Positions 9,013 through 17,927 of a DNA stretch of 64,000 nt are shown here, piece after piece. Numbering within the stretch: the stretch's first letter is position 1; every line of letters begins with the position of its first letter. Source of the DNA: GCA-2730975 sp937893275 (GTDB taxonomy: Bacteria; Verrucomicrobiota; Verrucomicrobiia; Opitutales; Seribacteraceae); NCBI GenBank assembly GCA_963968595.1, contig CAXAHJ010000005.1:1-64000 (forward strand), in the 5' to 3' direction. A model generated the notes under the pieces. It searched no databases. It was not told where the DNA came from and saw only the letters and a program-made list of their open reading frames with translations. The position numbers were made by a program, and so were the translations under genes.

Positions 9013-10635
9013 TTGAAGTACATTTTTATTACGGGCGGGGTGGTTTCATCCCTAGGTAAGGGACTTACGGCTGCGGCATTGGGTGCATTGCTGGAGCAGA
9101 GAGGTTTGACTACCCGCATACAGAAGTTTGATCCTTACCTCAATGTCGATCCAGGCACAATGAGTCCATTTCAACACGGTGAGGTATATGTCTTGGACGA
9201 TGGAGCAGAGACCGACCTGGACCTAGGTCACTACGAACGCTTCACCTCCGGAAAACTTAGTAGATTCAACAACCTAACCTCGGGGCAGATATATGAGTCA
9301 GTAATTCGCAAGGAGCGACGAGGTGATTACTTGGGGAAAACCGTTCAGGTCATCCCTCATGTCACAAATGAGATAAAGGAACGCATCCTTACCGTGGGTC
9401 AAGGAGTGAATGTGCTCATCACCGAAATCGGCGGAACCATTGGGGATATCGAAGGCTTGCCCTTCACCGAGGCGATGAGGCAGTTTGCCCTCGACGTAGG
9501 GAAAGCAAACGTTCTCTTCATCCATGTCACCCTCTTGCCGACCCTAAGAGCCGCTGGCGAACTGAAGACAAAGCCAACCCAGCAGAGCGTAGCCAAACTG
9601 CGCGAGATCGGTATTCAGCCTGACATTCTCGTATGTCGCAGCGAGCAGCCTATAACCGAGGAAATTCGAGAAAAGCTGAGCCTTTTCTGTAGCGTTTCCA
9701 AAGAGGCTGTCATCGAAGAGATGGATGTAGAGAATTCCATCTACGAACTTCCCCACATGCTGCGAAAGGAAGGTTTGGACGATTTGGTTACTCGTGCCCT
9801 CGGACTAGACGCCCCTGCCCCAAAACTAGATGAATGGGAAGAAGTCGTCCAACGGCTGAAGAACCCAAAACATCACATTCGTATCGGCATGGTCGGCAAG
9901 TACATGGACTTGCAGGATTCATATCTTTCGGTAAACGAATCGGTAGCCCATGGAGGTATCCGGAACGATTCGGCCGTGGAAATTCTTCGTATCGACGCCG
10001 AGGACATCGAGCGAGACGGAGCTGCCGCCCATCTGACAGAACTGGATGGAATACTCGTGCCCGGGGGTTTTGGGGATCGAGGCACCGAAGGCAAGGTCGC
10101 AGCCGTACAATACGCACGCGAAAACAAGATTCCTTATCTTGGCCTTTGTCTCGGCATGCAAATCGCAGTTGTAGAATTTGCCCGAAACATTGCCAACCTC
10201 AAGGGAGCCAACAGCACTGAATTCGATCAAGATTCTCCCCATCCGGTCATTCACATAATGGAAGAACAACGGAACATTACGGACAAGGGAGCGACGATGC
10301 GGTTGGGCGCCTGTCCATGCCAAATCTCCAAAAACAGCCTTTCGTTTGCCGCCTACGAGCAAACTGAAGTTTCCGAGCGACATCGGCACCGCTACGAGTT
10401 CAATAACGACTACCGCGATCAATTGTCCGAGCTTGGTCTACGCATTGCGGGTGTAAATCCGGAACGCGACTTAGTCGAAATCGTAGAGGTGGAGGATCAC
10501 CCGTGGTTCGTCGGGGTACAGTTTCATCCTGAATTCCAATCCAAGCCAAACAAACCTCATCCTCTTTTTGCCAGCTTCGTAGAGGCCGCCCTCGCCCGCA
10601 ACCTCATAGTCAAACAAGGTGCAGAAAAGGCTTGA
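9013..10635 (+). CDS. pyrG: CTP synthase
   Basis: CTP synthase (about 540 residues) aminates UTP to CTP with glutamine and ATP. The N-terminal synthase domain begins with KYIFITGGVVSSLGKG, the P-loop-like ATP site, and includes DPYLNVDPGTMSP and GGTIGDIE. The C-terminal class I glutaminase domain has the nucleophile motif GLCLGMQ and the His-Glu pair in FHPEFQSKP. The length is normal with the TTG start at 9013, which has a well-placed AAGGAG. The gene is followed by a strong intrinsic terminator and seems to be a single transcription unit, with the divergent NHL gene upstream. Confidence 0.97.
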   Translation: MKYIFITGGVVSSLGKGLTAAALGALLEQRGLTTRIQKFDPYLNVDPGTMSPFQHGEVYVLDDGAETDLDLGHYERFTSGKLSRFNNLTSGQIYESVIRKERRGDYLGKTVQVIPHVTNEIKERILTVGQGVNVLITEIGGTIGDIEGLPFTEAMRQFALDVGKANVLFIHVTLLPTLRAAGELKTKPTQQSVAKLREIGIQPDILVCRSEQPITEEIREKLSLFCSVSKEAVIEEMDVENSIYELPHMLRKEGLDDLVTRALGLDAPAPKLDEWEEVVQRLKNPKHHIRIGMVGKYMDLQDSYLSVNESVAHGGIRNDSAVEILRIDAEDIERDGAAAHLTELDGILVPGGFGDRGTEGKVAAVQYARENKIPYLGLCLGMQIAVVEFARNIANLKGANSTEFDQDSPHPVIHIMEEQRNITDKGATMRLGACPCQISKNSLSFAAYEQTEVSERHRHRYEFNNDYRDQLSELGLRIAGVNPERDLVEIVEVEDHPWFVGVQFHPEFQSKPNKPHPLFASFVEAALARNLIVKQGAEKA

Positions 10636-10642
10636 GCCTTTT
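10625..10642 (+). other. short inverted repeat over the pyrG stop codon
   Basis: AAAAGGC-TTGA-GCCTTTT forms a perfect seven-base-pair stem with a four-base loop that contains the pyrG stop codon. It lies directly before the main terminator and may strengthen it. Confidence 0.5.
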
Positions 10643-10646
10643 AATT

Positions 10647-10670
10647 AGCCCTCCAACCATAGGGCTTTTT
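10647..10670 (+). terminator. intrinsic terminator of pyrG
   Basis: AGCCCT, an eight-base loop and AGGGCT form a six-base-pair stem directly followed by a run of T. It lies 11 bases after the pyrG stop and before the next gene on the same strand. Confidence 0.85.
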
Positions 10671-10722
10671 CATAAGTAGATCGATACGAGAATCCCCAAA
10701 GCCATTCCTTCATCCTTGGTAA

Positions 10723-11607
10723 ATGGTTATTGACTGCCACGTTCATCGCTATCCACCGGAAGTATTTGCAAATCCAGCTGCTTTTGCGAACCCAAGAGGC
10801 GAAAGGCATTGGCAAAACTTGGTGATGCCGAAAAAAGGGCCTCCCATTCAAGGATGGGCCGACCGAGAAACCATGCTTGCCGATATGGATTCTGGAGGCG
10901 TAGACAAAGCCGTACTTCTAGGCTGGTACTGGGAAAACCCAGAGACATGCGCCTTGCACAACAGATGGCACGCCGAATGGATTCGGAAAGACCCCGAACG
11001 TTTCATTGCCTTTGCCACCATCAATCCACTTGCGGAGAAGGCGATCGACGAGCTTAAGGCTGCCCGGGACGAAGGCTTTCGCGGGATCGGTGAAATCCTG
11101 CCACCAGTTCAAGGGTTTTCTATTCGTGACCCGAATTGGCTCAAGATAGTCGAGTTCGCAATTGAGATCCGGTGGCCCATCAATTTTCACGTCAGCGAAC
11201 CGGTCGGACATCCCCACCCCGGCAGGGTCCCTACCCCTTTCGAGGATTTTCAATGGTTGATCGAGACCTACCCCGAGCTGAAAATCATCCTCGCCCACTG
11301 GGGAGGTTTGTTGCCTTTCTACGAGCTCAATGAGCATGTTCGCAAAAGCTTCGACAATGTATGGTACGACGTCGCGGCCAGTCCCTTGCTCTACGATTCC
11401 AAGGTTTTTCGTTCCGTGGTAGATGTTGTCGGCTCGGAAAAGGTGCTATACGGGTCGGACTATCCTTTACGCCTCTACCCTGGCAAGCAGGAGAAACCTG
11501 ACTTCTCGACCTTTCTTGCTGAAATTCAAGATGCAGGACTTACCGAATCGGAACAAAAGAATATTCTCGGCGACAATGCCTCCCGTCTGTTTGGATTGGA
11601 AAAGTGA
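10723..11607 (+). CDS. amidohydrolase family 2 (PF04909), substrate unknown
   Basis: The 294-residue protein is a second TIM-barrel amidohydrolase in the window. Motifs are HVH at residues 6-8 after MVID, a mid-barrel HVSEP, LAHWGG near residue 190 and YGSDYP near 245, which together match the ACMSD/uronate-isomerase-like metal site of Amidohydro_2. Typical reactions in this family are decarboxylation or hydrolysis of small cyclic acids; none can be chosen here. It lies 52 bases after the pyrG terminator and 10 bases before the ABC ATPase gene, so it probably opens the four-gene run that ends with the methyltransferase. The Shine-Dalgarno sequence is weak. Confidence 0.75.
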   Translation: MVIDCHVHRYPPEVFANPAAFANPRGERHWQNLVMPKKGPPIQGWADRETMLADMDSGGVDKAVLLGWYWENPETCALHNRWHAEWIRKDPERFIAFATINPLAEKAIDELKAARDEGFRGIGEILPPVQGFSIRDPNWLKIVEFAIEIRWPINFHVSEPVGHPHPGRVPTPFEDFQWLIETYPELKIILAHWGGLLPFYELNEHVRKSFDNVWYDVAASPLLYDSKVFRSVVDVVGSEKVLYGSDYPLRLYPGKQEKPDFSTFLAEIQDAGLTESEQKNILGDNASRLFGLEK

Positions 11608-11617
11608 TCGTCCACGA

Positions 11618-12253
11618 ATGAAAATCGAACTGCAGGAACTACTTCCCGAGCCCATTCCGAAAAAAGCGTTAAACGCATCCGGAGTGTGGGGGGCGGCACT
11701 AGTCCTCGACCAGGGCAAACGCTACCTCGTCACCGGAGTCTCGGGTCGAGGAAAGAGTACCCTCCTTCACCTCATCTATGGCATTCGCAGAGATTTTTGG
11801 GGACAATTGCTGATCGACGACAAGGACTCCTCCGCCTTTACGGAAGAAGATTGGGCATACCTTCGCTCTCGCCAAATTGCCCTTCTCTTTCAAGACCTTC
11901 GCTTGTTTCCAAACCTAACTGCTCGTGAAAACATTGAGCTCCTTCCCGCCCGCTACGAAGCCGCTCTTTCCACCGAAACCATGGCCGAGCGTCTCGGTGT
12001 GGCCGAATATCTGGAGAAACCCTGTGGCATCCTTTCGCAGGGTCAACGTCAGCGGATGTCACTTATCCGGGCTCTTTCCCGCTCCTTTGAAATTCTTCTC
12101 TTGGACGAACCATTCAGCCACCTCGACGACGAAAACACACGAAAAGCATGGACCCTCATCGAGGAAGAGCTCGAGCGGAGGAATGCAGGTCTTGTTCTTT
12201 CTTCCCTCGAGGAAGTTTCGGATTTCACCATCGACCACAAGTGGAAACTATGA
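11618..12253 (+). CDS. ABC transporter ATP-binding protein, LolD/FtsE-like
   Basis: The 211-residue ATPase has Walker A GVSGRGKST (about 40-48), the Q-loop ALLFQDLRLFPNLTA, the signature LSQGQ (139-143) and Walker B ILLLDE (159-164). It is slightly short for the family, in the size range of LolD/MacB/FtsE partners of FtsX-type permeases. The ATG at 11618 lies 10 bases after the amidohydrolase gene; the frame is open much further upstream, but that stretch only shadows the amidohydrolase. It overlaps the permease gene by four bases. The pair probably forms a lipoprotein-release or mechanotransmission transporter rather than an importer, because no binding protein is nearby. Confidence 0.85.
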   Translation: MKIELQELLPEPIPKKALNASGVWGAALVLDQGKRYLVTGVSGRGKSTLLHLIYGIRRDFWGQLLIDDKDSSAFTEEDWAYLRSRQIALLFQDLRLFPNLTARENIELLPARYEAALSTETMAERLGVAEYLEKPCGILSQGQRQRMSLIRALSRSFEILLLDEPFSHLDDENTRKAWTLIEEELERRNAGLVLSSLEEVSDFTIDHKWKL

Positions 12254-13638
12254 GCACCCAAACCGAGCAACTTACGGCGAAGGCTCTTGGGGTTCGCGGT
12301 CCCCGCCGGGAACTGGCTATTGCCATCACAGGATGTTTTATGGGGACTGTTCTGTTGCTCGCCGCCGTTCAGTTTTTTCTTGATGCGAGCACGGTCATTG
12401 CAGAACGCGAACCCCCACGGAACTTCTTTACGGTCAATAAACGCGTAGAAGGCGGGGCCCTCGCCAATCTCGGAAAAAAAGACGAAGGGTTCTCTCCCGA
12501 GGAAATCACTGCTATCGAGACCCGTCCCGAAGTACAGGGAGTAGGCGTCTTCAAAAGAAATCGCTTTCCCGTCGAAATCCACATCTGGCCCGCGGGAAAG
12601 GTAGGTCTGGGCGAAGCTGCCAAGGCAGATGTCTTCTTTGAGACCGTGCCCGATGAATTCATCGACGCCAAGCCGGATAATTGGGGTTGGGAGGAAAACT
12701 CCACCCATGTCCCGCTCATAATACCAAAGTTCTATCTCGACCTGTGGAACTTTGGTTTTGCCCCAACACGCGTTGAGTACCCTGCCCTATCGTCCAAGGC
12801 AGCTCTTGGCATACCTATAGAAATCTTCCTCGGCAAGAGACGAGAAGCCTCGCAAAACGGCCGATTCGTAGCCTTCAGCCGTCGCATCAACAGCATACTC
12901 GTCCCTGCGAGCTTTCTCGAATGGGCAAACGAAAACTATGCCCAACCGGATGTCACGGAATACTGGTTCCTATGGCTGGAAGGAGCGGTGGACGGCCCTC
13001 CGCGAACGAGAGAACAGTTGCTGACCGTTCTTGATGCCAACTCTTCCTCCACAGCCGAGTTCTCTCCCTTGAAAGACCCTGCTGCCCGTCGTCCACTCAC
13101 GGCGCTTCGCCAAGAAGAAAAAAAGGCGCCATCGCCCTCACGCCTAATTGTTCGAGTGGACGAGGCGCCCACCGAGGCGCTCCTTTCCTTTCTTCGTGAA
13201 CAGGGATACGAGATAAATCGAGAACTGCCTGAGCACGACTTGCTGAACGACGCTTCCAAGTGGGCATTTTCCATAGTCGGAGGAATAGGCCTACTGCTTT
13301 CACTGCTTTCCGTTGCCACCTTTTCGGCCAGTTATCGATTAGTCGTTACGCGTGCGGCGACCCCTGTCCGAGACCTACTGCACCTTGGCTTTTCTCGTCG
13401 CATCGTGACTTCCGCTTTTATTCGTCGCTTTCTCAAGCTATTTGGGACCGTATTCGGCACGAGCCTACTCTTTACCTGGTTGCTCAAAACAACTCTTCAC
13501 GGACAAGCCCAATCCTATGAGCTTTCTATTCCATCGGGTCTCTCGTTCGTCACCCTTGTTGCAGCAGTGCTCTACGCAGGAGCTTTCGTCGCGGTAAACG
13601 TGGCCGTAATCCGCGACGCCGTGCGGAAGCTCGGATGA
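12250..13638 (+). CDS. FtsX-like ABC permease
   Basis: The 462-residue membrane protein has one N-terminal helix (about 22-45, LAIAITGCFMGTVLLLAAV), a large extracytoplasmic region of roughly 290 residues, and three C-terminal helices (WAFSIVGGIGLLLSLLSVATF, a segment near FLKLFGTVFGTSLLFTWLL, and LSFVTLVAAVLYAGAFVAV). This 1+3 topology is that of LolC/E, MacB and FtsX permeases. The start overlaps the ATPase stop as ATGA, and its own stop overlaps the methyltransferase ATG, so all three are likely translationally coupled. The cargo is unknown. The periplasmic domain has no recognised motif. Confidence 0.75.
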   Translation: MSTQTEQLTAKALGVRGPRRELAIAITGCFMGTVLLLAAVQFFLDASTVIAEREPPRNFFTVNKRVEGGALANLGKKDEGFSPEEITAIETRPEVQGVGVFKRNRFPVEIHIWPAGKVGLGEAAKADVFFETVPDEFIDAKPDNWGWEENSTHVPLIIPKFYLDLWNFGFAPTRVEYPALSSKAALGIPIEIFLGKRREASQNGRFVAFSRRINSILVPASFLEWANENYAQPDVTEYWFLWLEGAVDGPPRTREQLLTVLDANSSSTAEFSPLKDPAARRPLTALRQEEKKAPSPSRLIVRVDEAPTEALLSFLREQGYEINRELPEHDLLNDASKWAFSIVGGIGLLLSLLSVATFSASYRLVVTRAATPVRDLLHLGFSRRIVTSAFIRRFLKLFGTVFGTSLLFTWLLKTTLHGQAQSYELSIPSGLSFVTLVAAVLYAGAFVAVNVAVIRDAVRKLG

Positions 13639-14738
13639 AAGATAAAGGAGAACAAACCAAAAGCGTAAAGCGGAAGATTCCCTTTCCACCACCGAAGAAA
13701 AGTAAAAAGACCTTTTCATTCATCGATCTTTTCGCAGGAGTGGGCGGTTTTCGTATGGCGATGCAGCAACTTGGCGGAAATTGCGTTTTTTCCAGCGAAA
13801 TGGATCGCTGGGCTCAAAAGACCTACGAGGCTAACTTCGGAGAAGTACCCTCTGGAGACATTACCAAAATCTCCACCGAGGAAGTACCCGATCATGACAT
13901 GCTTTGCGCCGGATTCCCCTGCCAAGCCTTCTCACTGGCCGGTCAACGTCGTGGCTTCGAGGACACTCGGGGAACACTATTTTTTGACATTGCCCGAATT
14001 ATCAAAGCAAAACGACCAAAGGCTTTTTTTCTAGAAAACGTAAAAGGGCTCATGAGTCACCAAGGTGGACAAACTCTCGATACAATTCTCTCCGTACTAA
14101 GGGATGAACTGGGATATTTCGTTCCCACGCCACAAGTAATCAAGGCGGAAGACCATGGCGTTCCCCAAAAACGAGGACGCGTTTTCGTAGTCGGATTCCG
14201 CAGTGACTTAAATATAAATAAATTTATATATCCCATACCTCAGAGAGTGAAAACACCCTTTCTCAAGGTTAAGGAAAAGCATTCGGTTTCCGCCCGATAC
14301 TATCTTTCCACCAGTTACCTTCAGTCTCTTCGCTCTCATCGGGTTCGGCACGAAGGAAAAGGAAACGGTTTTGGATTCGAGATTATCGGCGACGATCAGG
14401 TAGCCAACACCATCGTCATCGGCGGCATGGGTCGAGAACGCAACCTAGTGATCGATCATCGGTTGAAAGACTTCACCCCCGTTACCAACATAAAGGGTGA
14501 AGTTAACCGCGAAGGCATCCGTCGAATGACACCTCGGGAATGGGCTCGCCTTCAAGGTTACCCCGACGAATTCCTCATTCCCGTATCGGACGCTCAAGCC
14601 TACAAGCAATTTGCCAATTCCGTTGCCGTTCCCGCCATCAAGGCGACGGCAACCATGATTCTCGAGACTTTATCTCAATCCAAGAATTCTCGAATCTCCC
14701 CTGCAGCATATAATTCAAGACGATCAAGTTCCGCCTAA
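13635..14738 (+). CDS. DNA (cytosine-5) methyltransferase, orphan
   Basis: The 367-residue enzyme transfers a methyl group from AdoMet to carbon 5 of cytosine in DNA. Canonical motifs are in order: motif I FIDLFAGVGGF (about 29-39), motif IV GFPCQAFS with catalytic Cys96, motif VI ENVKG (134-138), motif VIII QKRGRVFVVG, then a target recognition stretch (about 205-300), and motifs IX-X RMTPREWARLQGYP and QFANSVAVP. It is complete. Its ATG overlaps the permease stop by four bases, an odd partner for a methyltransferase. No restriction endonuclease or specificity gene is next to it; the following 397 bases hold no recognised gene. The target sequence cannot be read from the protein. Confidence 0.92.
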   Translation: MKDKGEQTKSVKRKIPFPPPKKSKKTFSFIDLFAGVGGFRMAMQQLGGNCVFSSEMDRWAQKTYEANFGEVPSGDITKISTEEVPDHDMLCAGFPCQAFSLAGQRRGFEDTRGTLFFDIARIIKAKRPKAFFLENVKGLMSHQGGQTLDTILSVLRDELGYFVPTPQVIKAEDHGVPQKRGRVFVVGFRSDLNINKFIYPIPQRVKTPFLKVKEKHSVSARYYLSTSYLQSLRSHRVRHEGKGNGFGFEIIGDDQVANTIVIGGMGRERNLVIDHRLKDFTPVTNIKGEVNREGIRRMTPREWARLQGYPDEFLIPVSDAQAYKQFANSVAVPAIKATATMILETLSQSKNSRISPAAYNSRRSSSA

Positions 14739-15135
14739 ACTGGCAGTCTTGCATCATTAATCCTGCTCTTCCATACCTTGGTTCTTCCAATAGGTTGTTT
14801 TTCGTCAATGCCTTAGAATAATTAACAAGTACAAGGCTTTCTTCCGCCGCCTTTCACGGAACGTGTATCTTCTTGGCACCGAGAGCGATGACAAGAAGAT
14901 GAAAATTTGAGCCACAGAAACTGGACGGGAACTGCTCACTCCAACGGCCGTTGGAGTTCTCACCACCTGTTCGTTTTCCGTCGACGGTCTTCGAGAGATC
15001 ACGGAAGGAGCACCATTGATTTTTTCGAATGCCGACTATGGGTCTATGACCTAGAAAGATTTTCTTCAGCAAAAGCATCAGCGCTAAGTCGACTGAGTGA
15101 AGGCCAGCATCCCCGAAGAAGAGAACTAATCGCAC
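14739..15135. other. gene-poor gap with a 20-base perfect palindrome
   Basis: No gene is supported in this 397-base stretch between the methyltransferase and clpB genes, which converge. Short open frames exist on both strands but show no recognisable family. ACTCCAACGGCCGTTGGAGT at 14938-14957 is a perfect 20-base palindrome without a loop, of the kind bound by dimeric DNA-binding proteins or forming a cruciform. Confidence 0.5.
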
Positions 15136-17730
15136 TCAACCCACCTTCATCATCAACTCGTCTTCCTTGACGGAAAAGGTGACTTCGCTCCCCTCCTCCA
15201 CTTCGCCGGCAACCAAGGCCCGGGCAAGCTGGGTCTCGACCTGCTTCTGTAAGAATCTCTTCAACGGGCGAGCCCCGTAGGTCGGGTCGTAACCCTTTTC
15301 CCCAATCCATTTCTTTGCAGCGGAGGTGAATGCAACCGAAACCTTTCGATCTTCGAGTCGATTGTTGAGCCCGGCGAGCAGAAGATCGACGATCTCGGTG
15401 ATTTCCTCGAGCGAGAGAGGCTTGAAGAGTACGACGTCGTCGATCCGATTGAGAAATTCGGGACGGAAGTGATCGCGCAGGTCGGCTAGAACGGATTCCC
15501 GAACGCTCTCGGAGATTTCGCAGTCGATGACATTGTCCTGGAGGTATCGGCTGCCGACGTTGGAGGTCATGATGACCACCAAGTTCTTGAAGTCGACGGT
15601 GCGTCCCTGGGAGTCGGTCAGGCGTCCGTCGTCCATGAGCTGTAGCAATACGTTGAAGACGTCGGGATGGGCCTTCTCGATTTCATCGAAGAGGATGACT
15701 GAATAGGGCTTGCGCCGAACGGCCTCGGTCAACTGACCGCCCTCCTCGTAGCCGACGTAACCGGGAGGAGCCCCGATCAAGCGTGCAACGGAATGCTTTT
15801 CCATATACTCGGACATGTCGATGCGGATAATATTGTCTTCGCTGTCGAACAGGCTTTCGGCGAGTGTCTTGGCCAGCTCGGTCTTCCCTACCCCTGTGGG
15901 GCCGAGAAAAAGAAATGAGCCGATCGGACGATTTGGATCCTTGATCCCGGCTCGGGCCCTGAGAATGGCATCGGCGACCGCATCTACGGCTTCTTCCTGC
16001 CCAATCACCCGTTCGTGCAAAATGCTTTGCAGGCGCAAAAGCTTTTGCTTTTCTCCCTCGATCAGCTTGGTCACGGGCACCCCGGTCCAGCGGGCCACGA
16101 TATCGGCGATTTCCTCGGCAGTCACCTCCTCCTTGAGCAAGGTGTCCTTTTTCTCCGCTTTTTCGAGTTTTTCAAGATCCGCCTCCAGGATGGGCAGTTT
16201 GCCATGTTTAAGCTCGGCCACGAGGTTTAGGTCGTAAGCCCGCTCGGCCCGCTCCATTTCTGCGCGAGTGGATTCTATTTGTTCGCGAAGGACGCGAATG
16301 TCGTCGATGTCCTTGCGCTCGCCTTCCCAGCGTCGCTTAAAAGTTTCCATCTTGTTCCGAGCATTTCCCAGTTCCTTGCGCAAGACCTCGAGACGCTCCC
16401 TGCTGGCCTTGTCCTTTTCCTGCTTGAGGGCGGTTTCCTCGATTTCGAGTTGGAGCACGCGACGACTGATCTCGTCGAGCTCGGCAGGCATGCTGTCGAG
16501 CTCGGTCCGAATCATGGCACAGGCTTCGTCCACTAGGTCGATCGCCTTGTCGGGAAGGAAGCGGTCGGATATATAGCGATTGGAGAGTACGGCGGCATTG
16601 ACGAGGGCCTCGTCCCGGATATTGACCCCGTGGTGAATTTCAAAGCGCTCGCTTAGGCCGCGGAGGATGGAGATGGTGTCCTCTACGTTCGGTTGGTCCA
16701 CCAGTATGGTTTGAAAGCGCCGTTCGAGTGCGGCGTCCTTCTCGACGTGAAGGCGATACTCGTTGAGCGTGGTGGCACCGATGCAATGAAGTTCGCCCCT
16801 AGCCAGCATGGGCTTGAGCATGTTGCCCGCGTCAATGGCGCCGTCGGCTTTGCCCGCACCGACGATGGTGTGCATTTCATCGATAAAGAGGACGATGCGC
16901 CCTTCCGCCTTGCTCACCTCGGTGAGGACGGCCTTGAGTCGCTCCTCGAATTCTCCGCGAAACTTTGCTCCGGCGAGAAGGGAGCCCATGTCGAGGGTAA
17001 AAATGGTCTTGTCCTTGAGCCCTTCGGGCACGTCCCCCCGTACAATTCGCTGAGCAAGGCCTTCCACGATGGCCGTTTTACCCACCCCCGGTTCCCCGAT
17101 TAGGACGGGGTTGTTCTTTGTCTTGCGCGAGAGGATCCGAATAACCCGGCGGATTTCGGCGTCGCGACCGATAACGGGGTCGAGCTTGCCGGACTTTGCC
17201 TGCTCTACTAGATCGATGCCGTATTTCTTGAGTGCCCGGAAAGTGTTCTCGGGTGTCTTGCTGGTGACGCGTTGACCACCTCGCATTTCCTCAAGGGCCT
17301 TCCGCACCTTTTTTTCGGAGAGTCCGAAATTCTTGAAGAACTTTATAAGAGATGCCAGTTTGCCCGCCGTGATAAGCCCAAGAAAAAGGTGCTCGGTGCT
17401 GACGTAGTCGTCTTCCATCGCAGCAGAAACGGAGTGAGACTTTTCGACTGCCTCGGTAAGGGCTTGCGAGGCATAGGAACGAGCCGTGTTCACATTGCCC
17501 GCAATTTTCGGGAGTCCACCCAATTCGCGCTCCAAAGACAACTGTACAGCGGCGGCTCCAATCCCCATCTCCTCCAGCAAAGAGGGAACGATGCCGTGTT
17601 CCTGTCGGACGAGAGCCGCCAAGAGGTGCCACACGTCGACTTCCTGTTGGCCATTGCGCTGAGCCACCTCCGCCATCTCGCGAATGGCTCCGATTCCCAT
17701 TTCCGTGAATTTTTCGGGATCTATGTTCAT
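15136..17730 (-). CDS. clpB: ATP-dependent chaperone ClpB
   Basis: The 864-residue Hsp104-class disaggregase works with DnaK to pull polypeptides out of aggregates. It has the two-repeat Clp N domain (about 1-145), AAA+ module 1 with Walker A GEPGVGKTA (near 205) and Walker B ILFIDE-type VLFIDEMH, the long coiled-coil M domain (about 400-520), and AAA+ module 2 with GPTGVGKTE (near 605) and VILFDEIEKAH. The length is normal. No CIRCE element was found in the upstream 197 bases, so HrcA control is not supported. Its third positions are visibly richer in G and C than neighbouring genes, as often seen for highly expressed genes. Confidence 0.97.
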   Translation of the reverse strand: MNIDPEKFTEMGIGAIREMAEVAQRNGQQEVDVWHLLAALVRQEHGIVPSLLEEMGIGAAAVQLSLERELGGLPKIAGNVNTARSYASQALTEAVEKSHSVSAAMEDDYVSTEHLFLGLITAGKLASLIKFFKNFGLSEKKVRKALEEMRGGQRVTSKTPENTFRALKKYGIDLVEQAKSGKLDPVIGRDAEIRRVIRILSRKTKNNPVLIGEPGVGKTAIVEGLAQRIVRGDVPEGLKDKTIFTLDMGSLLAGAKFRGEFEERLKAVLTEVSKAEGRIVLFIDEMHTIVGAGKADGAIDAGNMLKPMLARGELHCIGATTLNEYRLHVEKDAALERRFQTILVDQPNVEDTISILRGLSERFEIHHGVNIRDEALVNAAVLSNRYISDRFLPDKAIDLVDEACAMIRTELDSMPAELDEISRRVLQLEIEETALKQEKDKASRERLEVLRKELGNARNKMETFKRRWEGERKDIDDIRVLREQIESTRAEMERAERAYDLNLVAELKHGKLPILEADLEKLEKAEKKDTLLKEEVTAEEIADIVARWTGVPVTKLIEGEKQKLLRLQSILHERVIGQEEAVDAVADAILRARAGIKDPNRPIGSFLFLGPTGVGKTELAKTLAESLFDSEDNIIRIDMSEYMEKHSVARLIGAPPGYVGYEEGGQLTEAVRRKPYSVILFDEIEKAHPDVFNVLLQLMDDGRLTDSQGRTVDFKNLVVIMTSNVGSRYLQDNVIDCEISESVRESVLADLRDHFRPEFLNRIDDVVLFKPLSLEEITEIVDLLLAGLNNRLEDRKVSVAFTSAAKKWIGEKGYDPTYGARPLKRFLQKQVETQLARALVAGEVEEGSEVTFSVKEDELMMKVG

Positions 17731-17927
17731 TACTTAGTTTCTTTTGCAAGTTGCGTACCGATTGAGGAAAGCATCTAAAACTTAATATTTATTGATCATC
17801 AATGGCTTACGGAATGCACGCTTGTGATTGTTAGGGTCAAGACTTCGGCAGGAGGCAAAAAGTGGGTCATTCTGTCTCTCCTGCGAGAAAGCTTGCCTCG
17901 GGAGGTTCTTGCATCTTTGCAGAGGGT

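Noticed and set aside
14854..15135. 93-codon minus-strand frame behind the methyltransferase
   Set aside because: It has no family resemblance, and the overlapping plus-strand frames are equally open. I could not choose between them.
13635..15135. Restriction-modification system
   Set aside because: No endonuclease or specificity gene is present on either side of the methyltransferase, so only an orphan enzyme is supported.
17731..17927. CIRCE element upstream of clpB
   Set aside because: The inverted repeat TTAGCACTC-N9-GAGTGCTAA is not present.
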